Part shown: piece after piece, positions 63,223-64,000 of the stretch
Layout: each line of letters opens with the position of its first letter
Numbering within the stretch: the first letter of the stretch is position 1
Source: Argyresthia goedartella
Taxonomy: Eukaryota > Arthropoda > Insecta > Lepidoptera > Argyresthiidae
DNA: 64,000 nt
NCBI GenBank assembly: GCA_949825045.1
Contig: OX463812.1
Location: 5,006,661 to 5,070,660 of the forward strand
Reading direction: 5' to 3'
Notes under the pieces: model-generated
The model's database searches: none
The model's input: only the letters and a program-made list of their open reading frames with translations
What the model was told of the DNA's origin: nothing
Translations under genes and position numbers: made by a program

Positions 63223-64000
63223 CAGGTCATAAGTTCTGTCACATGTGCAATATGAAATAATTTAGACATGTTTATTATTTATGTAAACATTTATATAGCA
63301 AAATAAACTTAATAAAACATAGATTCTTATGGTGAAAAAGTACATTCAAAATGACCCCCGCGATTTTGAATAAAGGCCTTTATTCTGCGCGGCCAGTCGT
63401 CTATCGCAGCACGAACGAGGTCTAAGTCAATATCGGCGGCTGCCTTAATCAAGGATGCCTTGAGTGACTCCAAATCAGGATGAGGCTTTGAGCAGGCCTT
63501 TTCCTCCAAGTGTTGCCATATCTTGTAATCTAACGGACTCAAATCTGGACTGGAGGAGGGCCAGTCTTCGTGCCGGATGAAGTCGATTTCACGCGCCGCC
63601 AGCCAGTCTTGTGTGCTTTTCGCTCTATGAGCTGGCGCAGAATCTTGTTGGAATACCCAGTGCCTGTTATTAAACATGGTATGAGAAACAGGTTCCACAA
63701 GGTTCTTGAGGACTGTATTTTGATACACAACTGCATTCGTTTTTACGCCTTTCTCACAAAAAAATGTACCTCAGTTAAGCCCCAATAAGAAACTCCAAAC
63801 CATGAGCGAGGATGGAAAATGACCTCGTTGGACACGCGGAATACGGTTGCTCGCTTCTTCACTGCTGTGTGCGTATACCTTATCATTTTGTTTGTTGTAG
63901 CTCTCTTCCACGGTGAAAATTTTTTCATACGAAAAAAGAATTTCCCGATGCTTTTTTCCAGCGTACCGCTTCAACAAAGCGCGGTATCTCTTCAGTCTCA
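63223..64000 (-). pseudogene. mariner transposase, inactivated
   Basis: The minus strand carries a mariner end (gtcaggtcataagttctgtca at 63223, after a TA) and a transposase C-terminus (63728-63327). It has WVFQQDSAPAH (second catalytic Asp codon 63642-63644) and SPDLSPLDYKIW. Thirty-seven residues separate the second Asp from the PLDY Asp, the D37D spacing of the maT group. The upstream part (63977-63743) has REILFSYEKIFTVE, where the first catalytic Asp of FSDEK is Tyr (codon at 63927-63929), and a frameshift separates it from the C-terminal frame. The N-terminal DNA-binding domain lies beyond the window edge. Confidence 0.85.

Overview
The window is animal nuclear DNA, most likely from a moth or butterfly (Lepidoptera). 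The inference rests on the repeat content: a mag-type Gypsy element, BEL/Pao, RTE and Jockey/CR1-type LINEs, tRNA-derived SINEs, the dispersed repeat with CCGTCCGTC runs, a mariner with D..37..D spacing, and (TTAGG)-like runs inside a repeat. I see no exon or open reading frame that I can assign to a host gene. Every recognisable coding stretch belongs to a mobile element, and most are broken.

Layout. 1-573: 3' part of a long-LTR family. 574-4200: dispersed repeats, a SINE dimer, foldback elements with serial hairpins and an RTE tail. 4213-9092: a three-level nest, with a degenerate minus-strand LTR element (240-bp LTRs) split by a solo 2.2-kb LTR (4601-8033), itself split by a Jockey-type LINE fragment (5298-6496). 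9160-11140: small repeats. 11140-14530: a minus-strand LINE interrupted by a non-autonomous piggyBac-like element with TTAA ends (13448-14242). 14655-18770: LINE and SINE fragments. 18771-19712: a foldback element carrying a tandem repeat with TTAGG-like runs. 19711-22145: a frameshifted RTE LINE on the minus strand. 22901-24958: a second copy of the long LTR with a clean TATA/Inr promoter. 25292-32181: a 3.44-kb tandem duplication of LINE-rich DNA. 32-40.8 kb: A+T-rich DNA with many 3' ends of one LINE family, palindromic MITEs and a 66-bp tandem repeat.

40809-45503 holds an apparently intact Gypsy (mag-like) element with a single 1405-codon gag-pol frame and identical 89-bp LTRs. 49660-49975 is a tRNA-derived SINE. 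50088-57438 is a full-length BEL/Pao element with 546-bp LTRs, a 5-bp target duplication, and gag-pol broken by one frameshift and two in-frame stops. 57.4-63.2 kb is mostly unassigned, with small foldbacks, SINE pieces, a 46-bp minisatellite and a LINE tail. 63223 to the right edge is a mariner transposase on the minus strand whose first catalytic Asp is lost.

The elements do not form a pathway. They record successive insertions: old LINE fragments and long LTRs hit by later elements, then young LTR insertions (Gypsy with no LTR differences, BEL with about four). I did not find a novel defence or regulatory system. The most informative structures are the promoter-bearing 2.2-kb LTR, the repeated paired-hairpin topology, the young tandem duplication with a templated junction, and the two young LTR elements.
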